From: DATBLE01 sp963791425
Lineage (GTDB): Bacteria > Actinomycetota > Thermoleophilia > Gaiellales > Gaiellaceae
Length of the DNA: 64,000 bases
Direction of reading: 5' to 3'
Assembly: GCA_963791425.1 (NCBI GenBank)
Contig: CAWBSE010000003.1
Span: forward strand, 682,001 to 746,000
The notes under the pieces are model-generated. The model was given only the letters and a program-made list of their open reading frames with translations. It was not told where the DNA came from and made no database searches. This document shows, one piece after another, positions 23,907-32,710 of this stretch; the stretch's first letter is position 1, and each line of letters starts with the position of its first letter. Made by a program: the position numbers and the translations under genes.

Positions 23907-25071
23907 GCTGGAAGAGGGCCGCCTGCCCCTGGCCGACGCCGACGCACATCGTCGCCACGCCGTACCGGCCCTCGCGCCGCCGCAGCTCGTGGAGCAGGGT
24001 GACGACGAGCCGCGCGCCGCTCATCCCGAGCGGGTGGCCCAGCGCGATCGCGCCGCCGTTGACGTTCACCTTTGCGGGGTCGAGGCCGAGCTCGCGGATG
24101 ACCGCGAGGCTCTGCGAGGCGAACGCCTCGTTCAGCTCGACCAGATCGAGGTCGCCGGCCGTGATCCCGGCGCGGCCGAGCAGCTTCTGGACCGCCGGGA
24201 TCGGGCCGATCCCCATTACGCGCGGGTCGACGCCCGCCACGGCGGATGCGACGAACGCGCCGAGCGGCTCGGCGCCGAGCGCGGCCGCGCGCTCCTCGCT
24301 CGCGATCACCAGCGCGGCAGCGCCGTCGTTCAATCCGCTCGAGTTGCCCGCGGTGACGGTGCCGTCCTTCTTGAAAGCCGGCCGGAGCGACGAGAGCTTC
24401 TCGAGCGTCGTGTCCGCGCGGGGGTGCTCGTCCGCCTCGACCTCGCCGACGGGAACCAGCTCGTCGGCGAAGCGGCCGTCCGCGGTCGCCTCGGCGTGAC
24501 GCCGCTGCGACTCGAGCGCGAACGCGTCCTGGTCCTCGCGCGAGACGCCCCACCGCTCGGCGACGTTCTCGCCGGTCTCGCCCATCGACTCGAGCGGGAA
24601 CAGCTCCTCCATCTTCGGATTGGGGAAGCGCCAGCCGAGCGTGCTGTCCCAGAGGGTCTGATTGCCGCGCGGAAACGCCTTCTCCGGCTTTCCCATCACC
24701 AGCGGCGCGCGGCTCATCGACTCGACCCCGCCCGCGACGAACAGGTCGCCGTCGCCCGCGATCACCGAGTGACAGGCGCCGACCACTGCCGCGAGCCCCG
24801 AGGCGCACAGCCGGTTGACGGTCACGCCGGCAACCGACTCGGGCAGCCCGGCGAGCAGCGCCCCCATCCGCGCGACGTTCCGGTTGTCCTCGCCGGCCTG
24901 GTTGGCGCAACCGAACCAGACGTCCTCGATCTCGCCGGCGGGCACGCCCGCGCGCTCGACCGCGGCAGCGATCGCCGTCGCCGCGAGGTCGTCCGGCCGC
25001 ACCTCGGAGAGCCCACCGCCGTAGCGGCCGACCGGGGTGCGAACGGCGGAGAGGATGACGGCGCGGGGCAT
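23899..25071 (-). CDS. Acetyl-CoA C-acyltransferase (thiolase)
   Basis: A 390-residue degradative or biosynthetic thiolase. The acyl-accepting C89 is in VNRLCASGLAAV, H346 in GGAIALGHPLG and C376 in ATMCVGVGQG complete the active site, and VELNEAFA supplies the Asn-Glu loop. The sequence is closest in feel to beta-ketoadipyl-CoA thiolases and general acetyl-CoA acetyltransferases. The ATG at 25071 has TAGCCT 6 bases before it, the leaderless pattern. It heads a two-gene unit with the DUF885-like gene. Confidence 0.9.
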   Translation of the reverse strand: MPRAVILSAVRTPVGRYGGGLSEVRPDDLAATAIAAAVERAGVPAGEIEDVWFGCANQAGEDNRNVARMGALLAGLPESVAGVTVNRLCASGLAAVVGACHSVIAGDGDLFVAGGVESMSRAPLVMGKPEKAFPRGNQTLWDSTLGWRFPNPKMEELFPLESMGETGENVAERWGVSREDQDAFALESQRRHAEATADGRFADELVPVGEVEADEHPRADTTLEKLSSLRPAFKKDGTVTAGNSSGLNDGAAALVIASEERAAALGAEPLGAFVASAVAGVDPRVMGIGPIPAVQKLLGRAGITAGDLDLVELNEAFASQSLAVIRELGLDPAKVNVNGGAIALGHPLGMSGARLVVTLLHELRRREGRYGVATMCVGVGQGQAALFQRG

Positions 25072-25077
25072 GACGGG

Positions 25078-25083
25078 AGGCTA
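25078..25083 (-). promoter_or_regulatory. Putative -10 (TAGCCT), leaderless
   Basis: On the minus strand TAGCCT is followed by 6 bases and the thiolase ATG at 25071. The hexamer includes the stop codon of mqnD. Confidence 0.45.
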
Positions 25084-25845
25084 GCGTGCGAGCAGCCGTT
25101 CGATCGCCGCCATACCCTCCTCGCCGAGATCGACGCTGAACTCGTTGACGTAGAGGGCGATGTGCTGGTCGCACACCTCGTCGGACATCTCCTGCGAGTG
25201 CGCGCGCACGTACTCCCGGCTCGCCTCCGGGTGCGCAAAGGCGTACTCGACCGAGGCGCGGATCGTGGACTCGGCCGCATCTGCCTCCTCGAGCCCGGCC
25301 CGGGCGCAGATTCCGGCCAGCGGCACGGGCAGGCCGGTCTCGCCCTCCCACCACTCGCCGAGGTCGGCGAGCCGGACGAGCCCGTGGTCGGCATAGGTGA
25401 ACCGGCTCTCGTGGATGATCAGCCCGGCGTCGACCTCGCCTCGCTCGACGGCACCGAGGATCTCGTCGTAGCGGAGCTCGACGACCTCGCCGTGGTCGGG
25501 GTACGCGAGCCGGAAGAGCAGGAACGCAGTGGTCTCGCGCCCGGGGATCGCGACGCGGGCGCCGTCGACCGGCCGATCGGCCTGTGCAACGACGAGGGGA
25601 CCGACGCCGTGACCGAGCGCGGCGCCGCTCCGCAACAGCCGATAGCGGTCGCCGATGCCGCTGAAGGCGCCGACGCTCAGCTTCGTCAGGTCGAGCTCGC
25701 CGTCGTGCGCGCGCCGGTTCAGCTCCTCGATGTCCAGCAGCACCGGCTCGACCGCGAACGGCGCATCGACGAGCCCGTGCACGAGCGCGTGGAACGCGAA
25801 GGTGTCGTTCGGGCACGGTGAGAAGCCGAAGGTCAGCGTGCGCAA
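25081..25845 (-). CDS. mqnD: 1,4-dihydroxy-6-naphthoate synthase
   Basis: A 254-residue protein of the periplasmic-binding-protein fold used by MqnD. It starts TLTFGFSPCPNDTFAFHALV, the family hallmark (SPCPNDTF), and continues with DIEELNRRAHDGELDLTKLSVGAF (shown by ELDLTKLS) and the GLIIHESRFTY site with the catalytic His. MqnD converts cyclic dehypoxanthinyl futalosine to 1,4-dihydroxy-6-naphthoate in menaquinone synthesis. The TTG at 25845 starts 13 bases inside mqnB; the 23 in-frame codons upstream are antisense-like. Confidence 0.9.
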   Translation of the reverse strand: MRTLTFGFSPCPNDTFAFHALVHGLVDAPFAVEPVLLDIEELNRRAHDGELDLTKLSVGAFSGIGDRYRLLRSGAALGHGVGPLVVAQADRPVDGARVAIPGRETTAFLLFRLAYPDHGEVVELRYDEILGAVERGEVDAGLIIHESRFTYADHGLVRLADLGEWWEGETGLPVPLAGICARAGLEEADAAESTIRASVEYAFAHPEASREYVRAHSQEMSDEVCDQHIALYVNEFSVDLGEEGMAAIERLLAR

Positions 25846-26387
25846 CGGGCGATCTCCTCGAGCAGCGGCGGAACGATCTCGCCGAGCCGCGCGAGCGCGT
25901 CCTCGATCCGCCACACGCCGCGATCGGAGTCGCCCGGCCGGTTCGAGATCGTCCGCACCTCGACGGCAGGAACGCCGGCGAGCTCCGCCGCACGAAGCAC
26001 CGAGAAGCCCTCCATCGCCTCCACGTCACAGTCCCCGCCGCCCCCGACGCGCGCACAGGTGGTGATCGGGAGGACGTGCGCGACCGGCAGCGCCCGGCGC
26101 GCGGCCTCGACCAGAGCGGGAGCGGGGAAGACACGCTCGACCTTCGGCATCCGGGACTCCGGATCGACGATGTCGGCGTAGAACGCCTCCGATCCGATCA
26201 CGACCGCCCCCGCCTCCAGCTCGGCGGCGCCCGCGATCCCGACGTGGAGCACCGCGGTCGGCTGCCTCGCGGCGAGCGCCGCCGCCGTCCGGATCCCCGA
26301 CTCGGCCGGCCCGATCCCGCAGCAGAGCGTCTCGGCGCCGGTAACGACGGAAAGCTCGAACTCCGTTGCGGCAACGACAAGAATCAC
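25833..26387 (-). CDS. mqnB: Futalosine hydrolase
   Basis: A 184-residue nucleosidase of the PNP/UDP family: VILVVAATEFELSVV, CCGIGPAESGIRTAAAL (the ribose-binding glycine loop), VLHVGIAGA, and CDVEAMEGFSVLRAAELAGVP with the conserved Glu-Met-Glu that holds the nucleoside, then VRTISNRPGD. It removes hypoxanthine from futalosine. The GTG at 26387 overlaps the preceding gene as GTGA. With mqnD it shows that this organism makes menaquinone by the futalosine route; mqnA, C and E are not in the window. Confidence 0.9.
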   Translation of the reverse strand: MILVVAATEFELSVVTGAETLCCGIGPAESGIRTAAALAARQPTAVLHVGIAGAAELEAGAVVIGSEAFYADIVDPESRMPKVERVFPAPALVEAARRALPVAHVLPITTCARVGGGGDCDVEAMEGFSVLRAAELAGVPAVEVRTISNRPGDSDRGVWRIEDALARLGEIVPPLLEEIARCAR

Positions 26388-26728
26388 GAGCGGCCGAAGA
26401 ACCACCGCTCGAGCGGGCCGAGCAGCTCGCTCCGCTTGAAGGGCATCTGGCGGGCCGCGTTGCCGTCGCCCTCGGAGACGCTGACGTCGTCCTCGAGCGT
26501 CTCGTTCGCGGCGTCGAGCGCGTCCTGCAGCTCGTAGCCCTCGAAGACGTAGTCCTCGGGCCGCGGCGCGTCGCTCGGCCGGTGCTGCGGATTCACGGCC
26601 CGGCCGACCGCCCAGACACCGCCTTCCTTGCGCTCGATCCAGATCTCGATGCGCTCGTCGGCCCCGGCGTCGTCACGCCCGTCGATGACGCGTTCCGCGA
26701 ACCGCCCCGCCTGGGTCTTTCTGGCCAC
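26384..26728 (-). CDS. Hypothetical protein coupled to mqnB
   Basis: A 114-residue acidic protein. After a basic start (ARKTQAGRFAERVIDG) it has a strand EIWIERKEGGVWAVGRAVN, then an acidic stretch and a Phe/Arg-rich end LLGPLERWFFGRS. No known motif. The GTG at 26728 has TATCCT 7 bases upstream and no ribosome site. It overlaps mqnB by 4 bases and so shares its message. Homologues of unknown function might be expected in related genomes. Confidence 0.65.
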   Translation of the reverse strand: MARKTQAGRFAERVIDGRDDAGADERIEIWIERKEGGVWAVGRAVNPQHRPSDAPRPEDYVFEGYELQDALDAANETLEDDVSVSEGDGNAARQMPFKRSELLGPLERWFFGRS

Positions 26729-26735
26729 CCGGGCA

Positions 26736-26741
26736 AGGATA
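26736..26741 (-). promoter_or_regulatory. Putative -10 (TATCCT), leaderless
   Basis: On the minus strand TATCCT is followed by 7 bases and the GTG at 26728. It shares two bases with the plus-strand TACAAT at 26740-26745. Confidence 0.5.
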
Positions 26742-26745
26742 CAAT
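26740..26745 (+). promoter_or_regulatory. Putative -10 (TACAAT), leaderless
   Basis: TACAAT is followed by 7 bases and the ATG at 26753, with no ribosome site. It overlaps the opposing hexamer, so the two promoters should interfere. Confidence 0.55.
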
Positions 26746-26752
26746 CGAGCCG

Positions 26753-27010
26753 ATGGCGGGCATCAGCGGATTTTTCCGGAGCATGTTCTCGTTCCTGGGG
26801 ACGAAGTCCAGCCAGGAGGAGCGCGTCGCCGCGTACCTGATCCGCGAGCACGACCGCGGCCGGTCGCTCAACGACATCCTCGACGACCCCTACGTGCGGA
26901 ACCGCTGCTCGGCGAACGAGATCGCCCGCGTCCTGGATCGTCCCGACGTGATCAAGGCGATCGGCGACGACATGGCCGAAGCGGCCAAGGCCGCCCTAGC
27001 TTCCGGCTAG
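26753..27010 (+). CDS. Hypothetical helical protein
   Basis: An 85-residue protein beginning MAGISGFFRSMFSFLG, a short amphipathic segment, followed by a helical domain ERVAAYLIREHDRGRSLND, ILDDPYVRNRCSANEIARVLD and a final AEAAKAALASG. It looks like a small DNA- or protein-binding helical bundle, but no family is recognised. Its last 15 bases overlap the end of the converging ornithine cyclodeaminase gene. Confidence 0.65.
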   Translation: MAGISGFFRSMFSFLGTKSSQEERVAAYLIREHDRGRSLNDILDDPYVRNRCSANEIARVLDRPDVIKAIGDDMAEAAKAALASG

Positions 27011-27898
27011 TTCGACCACCCGCGCGGCGACGGCCAGATCCCACGCCGCCAGCCCGTTCGACTTGAAGACGACGATGTCGTCGTCCGCCTGCCGCCCGGG
27101 CAGCTCGCCCGCGACGACCTCCTGCAGCTCGTGCACCTCGAGCCAGTCGAGCACACCCTGGCCGACCGGCTCGATCAGGTCGCCCGACTCGATCTTCGCG
27201 TCGGCGAGAGAATCGCAGCAGACGAATGCGGCCCGCTCGAGCACCGCGTTGTCGAGCTCGCGTGCCTTGGGATGGTTCGCGCCGGCGGCGCAGACGAGCG
27301 CACCCGGCTGCAGCCATTCGCCGCGCAACACCGGATCGCGTGAGGTGGTGATCGTGACGACGACGTCCGCCGTGGCGGCGTCGCGGTGGCTCTCGCCGGC
27401 CTTCGCGCCGACCTCCTTGCAGAACTTCTTCAAGTTCTTCTCGTTCCGGCAGTACGCGACGACCTCCTCGATCCCCGGCAGCGCCTCTCGGATGCACGCC
27501 ACCTGCGACCGCGCCTGGAGGCCGCACCCGATCACGCCGAGCGTGCGCGCCCCCGGCTTCGCCAGATACCTGGCGGCGACGCCGCTCGCCGACCCGGTGC
27601 GCAACTGCCCGAGGCGGTCCGCCTCGATCACCGCGCGCACCTCCCCGTGCTCGAAGAGCACCACCACGAACTCGATGCCCTTTGCTCCCGCCGAGTAGGT
27701 CTTCACGCACGCGAGCCCGCGCTCCTTGTCGACTGCCGACATGACTGCGAGGAACCCGTCCTCGAGCGCCTGCCGGTAGCGGGGGACGTTCTCGATCGTC
27801 CCCGCGTGCAGCCGGAGGAACGAGTCCTCGACGGCGGCAAGCGCGTCGGCGGGCCCGAGCAGGCGGTCGACATCGGCTTCGGTCAGCTGGAGCGTCAC
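26996..27898 (-). CDS. Ornithine cyclodeaminase / mu-crystallin family protein
   Basis: A 300-residue protein with the family layout: substrate site around VKTYSAGAKGIEFVVVLFEH, LRTGSASGVAARYLAKPGA, then a Rossmann dinucleotide fold GVIGCGLQARSQVACIRE (GxGxxA-type loop) and GADVVVT-like strand ATADVVVTITTS, LVCAAGANHPKARELD. The GTG at 27898 has TACGGT 6 bases upstream. Members act as ornithine cyclodeaminase, alanine dehydrogenase or ketimine reductase; the neighbours do not say which. Confidence 0.85.
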   Translation of the reverse strand: MTLQLTEADVDRLLGPADALAAVEDSFLRLHAGTIENVPRYRQALEDGFLAVMSAVDKERGLACVKTYSAGAKGIEFVVVLFEHGEVRAVIEADRLGQLRTGSASGVAARYLAKPGARTLGVIGCGLQARSQVACIREALPGIEEVVAYCRNEKNLKKFCKEVGAKAGESHRDAATADVVVTITTSRDPVLRGEWLQPGALVCAAGANHPKARELDNAVLERAAFVCCDSLADAKIESGDLIEPVGQGVLDWLEVHELQEVVAGELPGRQADDDIVVFKSNGLAAWDLAVAARVVELAGS

Positions 27899-27904
27899 AG
27901 CCGG

Positions 27905-27910
27905 ACCGTA
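27905..27910 (-). promoter_or_regulatory. Putative -10 (TACGGT), leaderless
   Basis: On the minus strand TACGGT is followed by 6 bases and the GTG at 27898. Confidence 0.45.
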
Positions 27911-27932
27911 GCGGGACCGACATCACAGCACA

Positions 27933-28005
27933 TGCGCCCGGCACGATTCGAACGTGCGACCTCTGCCTCCGCAGGGCAGCGCTCTATCCCCTGAGCTACG
28001 GGCGC
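27933..28005 (-). tRNA. tRNA-Arg, anticodon GCG
   Basis: Seventy-three bases fold as a complete cloverleaf: acceptor GCGCCCG/CGGGCGC, D-stem GCTC/GAGC, anticodon stem CTGCC/GGCAG with loop CTGCGGA, a 5-base variable loop and T-arm GCACG-TTCGAAT-CGTGC, with discriminator A. The anticodon by position is GCG, reading Arg CGC and CGU; A20 in the D-loop and C35 fit arginine identity. The CCA end is not encoded. Most bacteria use ACG (inosine-modified) for these codons, so GCG is unusual. Confidence 0.92.
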
Positions 28006-28015
28006 TCGAGCCGGA

Positions 28016-28780
28016 TCAGTGTAGCCGCGCGGGGTTGCCGGCGACCTCGATCTGCGCGTCGTCCGGCACTTCCACCCGGACGTAGCCCAGCGCGAGGCCC
28101 GGCACCACGCTGGTCACGCGACCCACCGGCTTCTCGCCGTGCACGATCTCGTCCCCTGCAACGGCGGCCTCTACTTCCAACACCCGCAGCCGCCGGTTGA
28201 CTTTCCCGCGATGACGCAGACGGGCGATCGGCTCCTGACCCGGGTAGCAGCCCTTGGTGAATGAGACGTGCGTCTCGTCGAGACCGGCCTCGGCCGGAAG
28301 GATCGAGTCGTCGAGCTCCTTGCCCCAGGCCGGCACGGCTGCCTCGATCCGGGCGCGCTCGAGCTCCTCCGCGTCAACCGTGCCTGACACTGTTTGGTCG
28401 AGCACCTCGACCGTCCCGGGGATCTCCCCGGGCAGGCCCTCCGCCTCGCCGAACACGACCATGGACGTGTGCTCCTCGAGCTCGATCTCGCACTTCGCCG
28501 CGAACCGCGACCGCAGCAGCGCCGCACGGACGACCTCGCCCAGGTCGGGCTCGGTCAGCAGCAGGAAGTCCTCGGGGCCGCGCCGCCAGACGCGCACCGG
28601 CGCGATCAGCCGGCTCTTCGGCGTCAGCAGCAGCGCCGGCACCACGTCGCCCGCCGTGACGTCGTTGGAGAGCATCCGCTGGAGGTAGTCCTCCGCGTCT
28701 GGCCCCGCGACGCGCACGTACGAGCGGGGCCGGGAGGCAGCTCGGATCGAAACGCTCAGCACCCTCGTTAGTCTAGGCAT
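28016..28780 (-). CDS. YgfZ-type folate-binding protein (GcvT fold)
   Basis: A 254-residue protein with the YgfZ signature KGCYPGQEPIARL (its Cys is the conserved one) and a GcvT-like start SYVRVAGPDAEDYLQRMLSND. YgfZ helps assemble or repair iron-sulfur clusters using tetrahydrofolate. The ATG at 28780 has an AGAGGGG ribosome site; a GTG at 28762 is the alternative. Residues DQTVSGTVD in the middle are encoded by a copy of the palindromic repeat found elsewhere in the window, an in-frame insertion absent from the usual family pattern. Confidence 0.87.
   Translation of the reverse strand: MPRLTRVLSVSIRAASRPRSYVRVAGPDAEDYLQRMLSNDVTAGDVVPALLLTPKSRLIAPVRVWRRGPEDFLLLTEPDLGEVVRAALLRSRFAAKCEIELEEHTSMVVFGEAEGLPGEIPGTVEVLDQTVSGTVDAEELERARIEAAVPAWGKELDDSILPAEAGLDETHVSFTKGCYPGQEPIARLRHRGKVNRRLRVLEVEAAVAGDEIVHGEKPVGRVTSVVPGLALGYVRVEVPDDAQIEVAGNPARLH
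28375..28397. repeat. Palindromic repeat, diverged copy inside ygfZ
   Basis: On the minus strand CCAAACAGTGTCAGGCACGG is followed by TTG. It matches the copy in nuoG except at three positions (T for C in the left arm, G for T and G for A in the right). It is read in frame as QTVSGTV within the YgfZ protein. Confidence 0.65.
28769..28774 (+). promoter_or_regulatory. Putative -10 (TAGTCT), leaderless
   Basis: TAGTCT lies 7 bases before the GTG at 28782. It is inside the first codons of the divergent ygfZ gene. Confidence 0.4.
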
Positions 28781-28781
28781 C

Positions 28782-29393
28782 GTGCCCCTCTTCAGATCCA
28801 AGGCGGAGGAGAAGGTCGCGGCCGCCGGCTACGACCCCGCCCGCCTCCCGCCCGGCCAGTACCTCACCGAGAAGTGGCCCGTCCTGCACGCCGGCTCGGT
28901 CCCGAAGATCGACCTCGCCGCGTGGACGCTGACCGTCTCGGGCGAAGTGGAACGCCCGCTGACGCTCACCTGGGAGCAGCTGCGCGAGCTGCCCAGCCGC
29001 GAGGTGACGGTCGACATCCACTGCGTCACCCGCTGGAGCCGCTTCGACACGACCTTCAAGGGCGTCCACTGGAGCGAGATCGCCAAGCTGGTCGAGCCGA
29101 AACCCAGCGCGCGCTTCGCCATCGCCCACGCCGACCAGGGGTTCACGGCGAACATGCCGATCGACGCGATCGAGGACGAGCACGCGCTGATCGTCTACGA
29201 GGCCGACGGCGAGCCGCTCACGCCCGACCACGGCTGGCCCGTCCGCCTGATGGTGCCCTCACGCTACTTCTGGAAGAGCGCGAAGTGGCTGACCGGGATC
29301 GAGCTGCTCGACCACGACCAGCCCGGCTTCTGGGAGCGCTACGGGTACCACAACGACGCGGACTTCACGAAGGAGCAGCGCTACTCGTTCTGA
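28782..29393 (+). CDS. Molybdopterin-dependent oxidoreductase, sulfite-oxidase/YedY-like
   Basis: A 203-residue single-domain member of the sulfite oxidase fold. The molybdenum-ligating Cys is in VDIHCVTRWSRFDTTFKGV (shown by HCVTRWS), and DHGWPVRLMVPSRYFWKSAKWL holds the pterin. There is no twin-arginine signal, unlike E. coli YedY (MsrP), so it should stay in the cytoplasm unless a partner carries it. The GTG at 28782 is one base from the divergent ygfZ start. A strong hairpin follows the stop. Confidence 0.87.
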   Translation: MPLFRSKAEEKVAAAGYDPARLPPGQYLTEKWPVLHAGSVPKIDLAAWTLTVSGEVERPLTLTWEQLRELPSREVTVDIHCVTRWSRFDTTFKGVHWSEIAKLVEPKPSARFAIAHADQGFTANMPIDAIEDEHALIVYEADGEPLTPDHGWPVRLMVPSRYFWKSAKWLTGIELLDHDQPGFWERYGYHNDADFTKEQRYSF

Positions 29394-29396
29394 GAG

Positions 29397-29424
29397 AGAA
29401 GGGGCGGCCGGAGCCGCCCCTTCT
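29397..29424. terminator. Bidirectional hairpin terminator
   Basis: AGAAGGGGCGG and CCGCCCCTTCT arms around CCGGAG lie between the converging molybdoprotein and CHRD genes, 3 bases after one stop and 5 bases before the other. Confidence 0.75.
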
Positions 29425-29429
29425 GGTCT

Positions 29430-29966
29430 CTAGCCGTACCCGGGAGTGCCGCCGCCGCCCGAGTCGTCGGTCGTCGTCCCCGAGGAATCGGTGGTCGTGC
29501 CGGCGCCGCCGGTGCCCGCCGCCGTACCGCCGGCGATCTGACCGCGGATCTCGCCCGCGGCGTTCTTCGCCGTGTGGACGTTGACGTACGCCTTCCCGGC
29601 CAGGAGCGCGGTCTTCGTCTTCGAGGTGAGCCTGGCGGTGCCGTGGGCGCCGGAGGCGCACGGCCCGCACAGCGGAACCGCCACCGGCCCGGCGACTCCG
29701 GCCCGGCCGATGTGGATGTGCGCGGCCATTGCCTTGCCGCTCAGCTTCGAGAACGTCAGCTTCCACGCGAGCGACGAGCCGGTCAGCGTCGCCGTGAACG
29801 CGCCGGCCGCCGTCGCCGCACCTTTCGGCCGTGGCGTCTCGGCCCGCGCGGTCAGCTTCGCGGACAACTTCGTCGATTTCGCGCCGGTGGAGGCGAGCCC
29901 GAGGCCGGCGGCGAACAGCCCGGCGGCGGCGAGGCCCGCGACGAGGAGGAGCATGGGTCGTCTCAT
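29430..29966 (-). CDS. Secreted CHRD-domain protein
   Basis: A 178-residue exported protein. After a signal peptide (MLLLVAGLAAAGLFAAGLGLA) comes a single CHRD domain, recognised by SLAWKLTFSKLSGKAMAAHIHIGRAG (shown by AAHIHIGRAG), PLCGPCASGAHG and KAYVNVHTAKNAAGEIRGQI, the last being the family's hallmark ending. The C-terminal 30 residues are Gly/Thr/Ser-rich and disordered. The ATG at 29966 starts the signal sequence; longer in-frame starts are unlikely. CHRD domains occur in secreted bacterial proteins of unknown role. Confidence 0.85.
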   Translation of the reverse strand: MRRPMLLLVAGLAAAGLFAAGLGLASTGAKSTKLSAKLTARAETPRPKGAATAAGAFTATLTGSSLAWKLTFSKLSGKAMAAHIHIGRAGVAGPVAVPLCGPCASGAHGTARLTSKTKTALLAGKAYVNVHTAKNAAGEIRGQIAGGTAAGTGGAGTTTDSSGTTTDDSGGGGTPGYG

Positions 29967-30066
29967 ACCGATGAATACGCGCAAGACAGCGAGGCGGATT
30001 TCGCCCCTAAGGTCCCGGGCGACCCGAGCCGATACAGAAACTGTTCCACCTCCCCCACCCTCAAGC

Positions 30067-30095
30067 AAAAAGGCCGCCCGATGGGCGGCCTTTTT
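30067..30095. terminator. Intrinsic terminator of groESL
   Basis: A 13-bp stem (AAAAAGGCCGCCC with GGGCGGCCTTTTT, loop GAT) ends in a five-T run on the minus strand, 35 bases after the groEL stop. It could also stop transcripts from the other side. Confidence 0.85.
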
Positions 30096-30129
30096 GCATT
30101 TCCAACCAAACGCCAGAGGCGTTCGGTGC

Positions 30130-31764
<1,635 letters not shown>

Positions 31765-31788
31765 TTCAGAGTTCCTCCGTTGCTTTCG

Positions 31789-32130
31789 TTAGGCCTTGGC
31801 GCCGGCGAGCTTCTTGCTGCTCTTCGCCTTGGCACCGGTGGACACGACCTTCGCGAGAACGTCCGTCTCGCGCAGGATGAGAAGCTCGTCGGTACCGACT
31901 TTGACCTCGGTGCCGCCGTACTTCGAGAAGATGACCTCGTCGCCCTCGGCGACGTCGAGCGCGACATGCTCACCGGTCTGCTCCGAGCGGCTGCCCGGAC
32001 CCACGGCGAGGACGCGGCCGCGCTGCGGCTTCTCCTTGGCCGTGTCCGGCAGGACGATCCCACTGAACGTCGTCTCCTCCTCTTCGAGGACCTCGACGAT
32101 GAGCCGATCGCCAAGCGGCTGCAAATTCAT
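31789..32130 (-). CDS. groES: Co-chaperonin GroES (10 kDa)
   Basis: A 113-residue co-chaperonin beginning LQPLGDRLIVEVLEEEETTFSGIVLPD, shown by PLGDRLIV and the mobile loop SGIVLPDTAKEKPQ, and ending in a Lys/Ala-rich extension (KAKSSKKLAGAKA) about 13 residues longer than usual. It caps the GroEL ring. A CGGAGG ribosome site precedes the ATG. Expression should be controlled by the CIRCE element 36 bases upstream. Confidence 0.95.
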   Translation of the reverse strand: MNLQPLGDRLIVEVLEEEETTFSGIVLPDTAKEKPQRGRVLAVGPGSRSEQTGEHVALDVAEGDEVIFSKYGGTEVKVGTDELLILRETDVLAKVVSTGAKAKSSKKLAGAKA

Positions 32131-32165
32131 TCCACGACCTCCGTCTAGAGTGATACTTCGGTTGG

Positions 32166-32190
32166 TAGCACTCTCTCCCCGAGAGTGCCA
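32166..32190 (-). promoter_or_regulatory. CIRCE operator (HrcA site)
   Basis: The 8-base core TAGCACTC, a 9-base spacer and GAGTGCCA form the CIRCE inverted repeat; outward bases TTGG/CCAA extend the palindrome. HrcA is expected to bind here and repress groES-groEL until heat or unfolded protein titrates the chaperonin. hrcA is not in the window. Confidence 0.9.
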
Positions 32191-32194
32191 ACGG

Positions 32195-32224
32195 AGTGTA
32201 GCCGCAATCGCGTGGGCTGCGCAA
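32195..32224 (-). promoter_or_regulatory. Putative groESL promoter
   Basis: On the minus strand TTGCGC (32219-32224) and TACACT (32195-32200) are 18 bases apart, placing the start of transcription inside CIRCE, as expected for HrcA control. Confidence 0.5.
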
Positions 32225-32263
32225 TGATCTGAGCGTCCCCGGCTCAGATCCGCCCTGAAACGG

Positions 32264-32269
32264 TAGGTT
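32264..32269 (+). promoter_or_regulatory. Putative -10 (TAGGTT), leaderless
   Basis: TAGGTT lies 6 bases before the GTG at 32276 with no ribosome site. Confidence 0.45.
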
Positions 32270-32275
32270 CGGGGC

Positions 32276-32710
32276 GTGCAGCGGGAGTTCTCGGCCGGGG
32301 GCGTGCTGGTGCGGCGGCTGCGCGGAATGTGGCAGGTGGCGGCGATCCGACCGGCCGGAAAGCCCCCGGGGGTCTGGGCGCTGCCGAAGGGCGGGCTCGA
32401 TCCGGGCGAGAGCCCCGGGGCGGCCGCCGTCCGCGAGGTCGAGGAGGAGACCGGCGCGACCGGGAAGCTCGACCGCAAGCTCGGCGACGTCCGCTACGTC
32501 TACACCTGGGACGGCGAACAGATCTTCAAGGTCGTCAGCTTCTTCCTCGTGCGGTACTCGAGCGGCCGGCTGGGCGCGATCGCGCCGGAGTTCGAGCACG
32601 AGGTCGCCGAGGTGCGGTGGCTTCCGCTCGGCGACGCACCGCGCCTGCTCGCCTACGCGGGCGAGCGCGACATGGCGCAGAAGGCGATCGACGTCCTCCG
32701 TGACCTATGA
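32276..32710 (+). CDS. Nudix hydrolase
   Basis: A 144-residue Nudix protein with a complete box: GGLDPGESPGAAAVREVEEETGA (shown by REVEEETGA, holding the metal-binding glutamates). The start REFSAGGVLVRR and WALPKGGL are typical of the diadenosine-polyphosphate/8-oxo-dGTP branch that cleaves nucleoside diphosphates linked to X. The GTG at 32276 fits the leaderless pattern. Its stop overlaps the next gene as ATGA, so a shared role in nucleotide or RNA housekeeping is possible. Confidence 0.88.
   Translation: MQREFSAGGVLVRRLRGMWQVAAIRPAGKPPGVWALPKGGLDPGESPGAAAVREVEEETGATGKLDRKLGDVRYVYTWDGEQIFKVVSFFLVRYSSGRLGAIAPEFEHEVAEVRWLPLGDAPRLLAYAGERDMAQKAIDVLRDL

Noticed and set aside
32166..32190. The inverted repeat before groES as a terminator of the Nudix side
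   Set aside because: It matches the CIRCE core and spacer length and lies at the expected distance from groES; there is no T-run.
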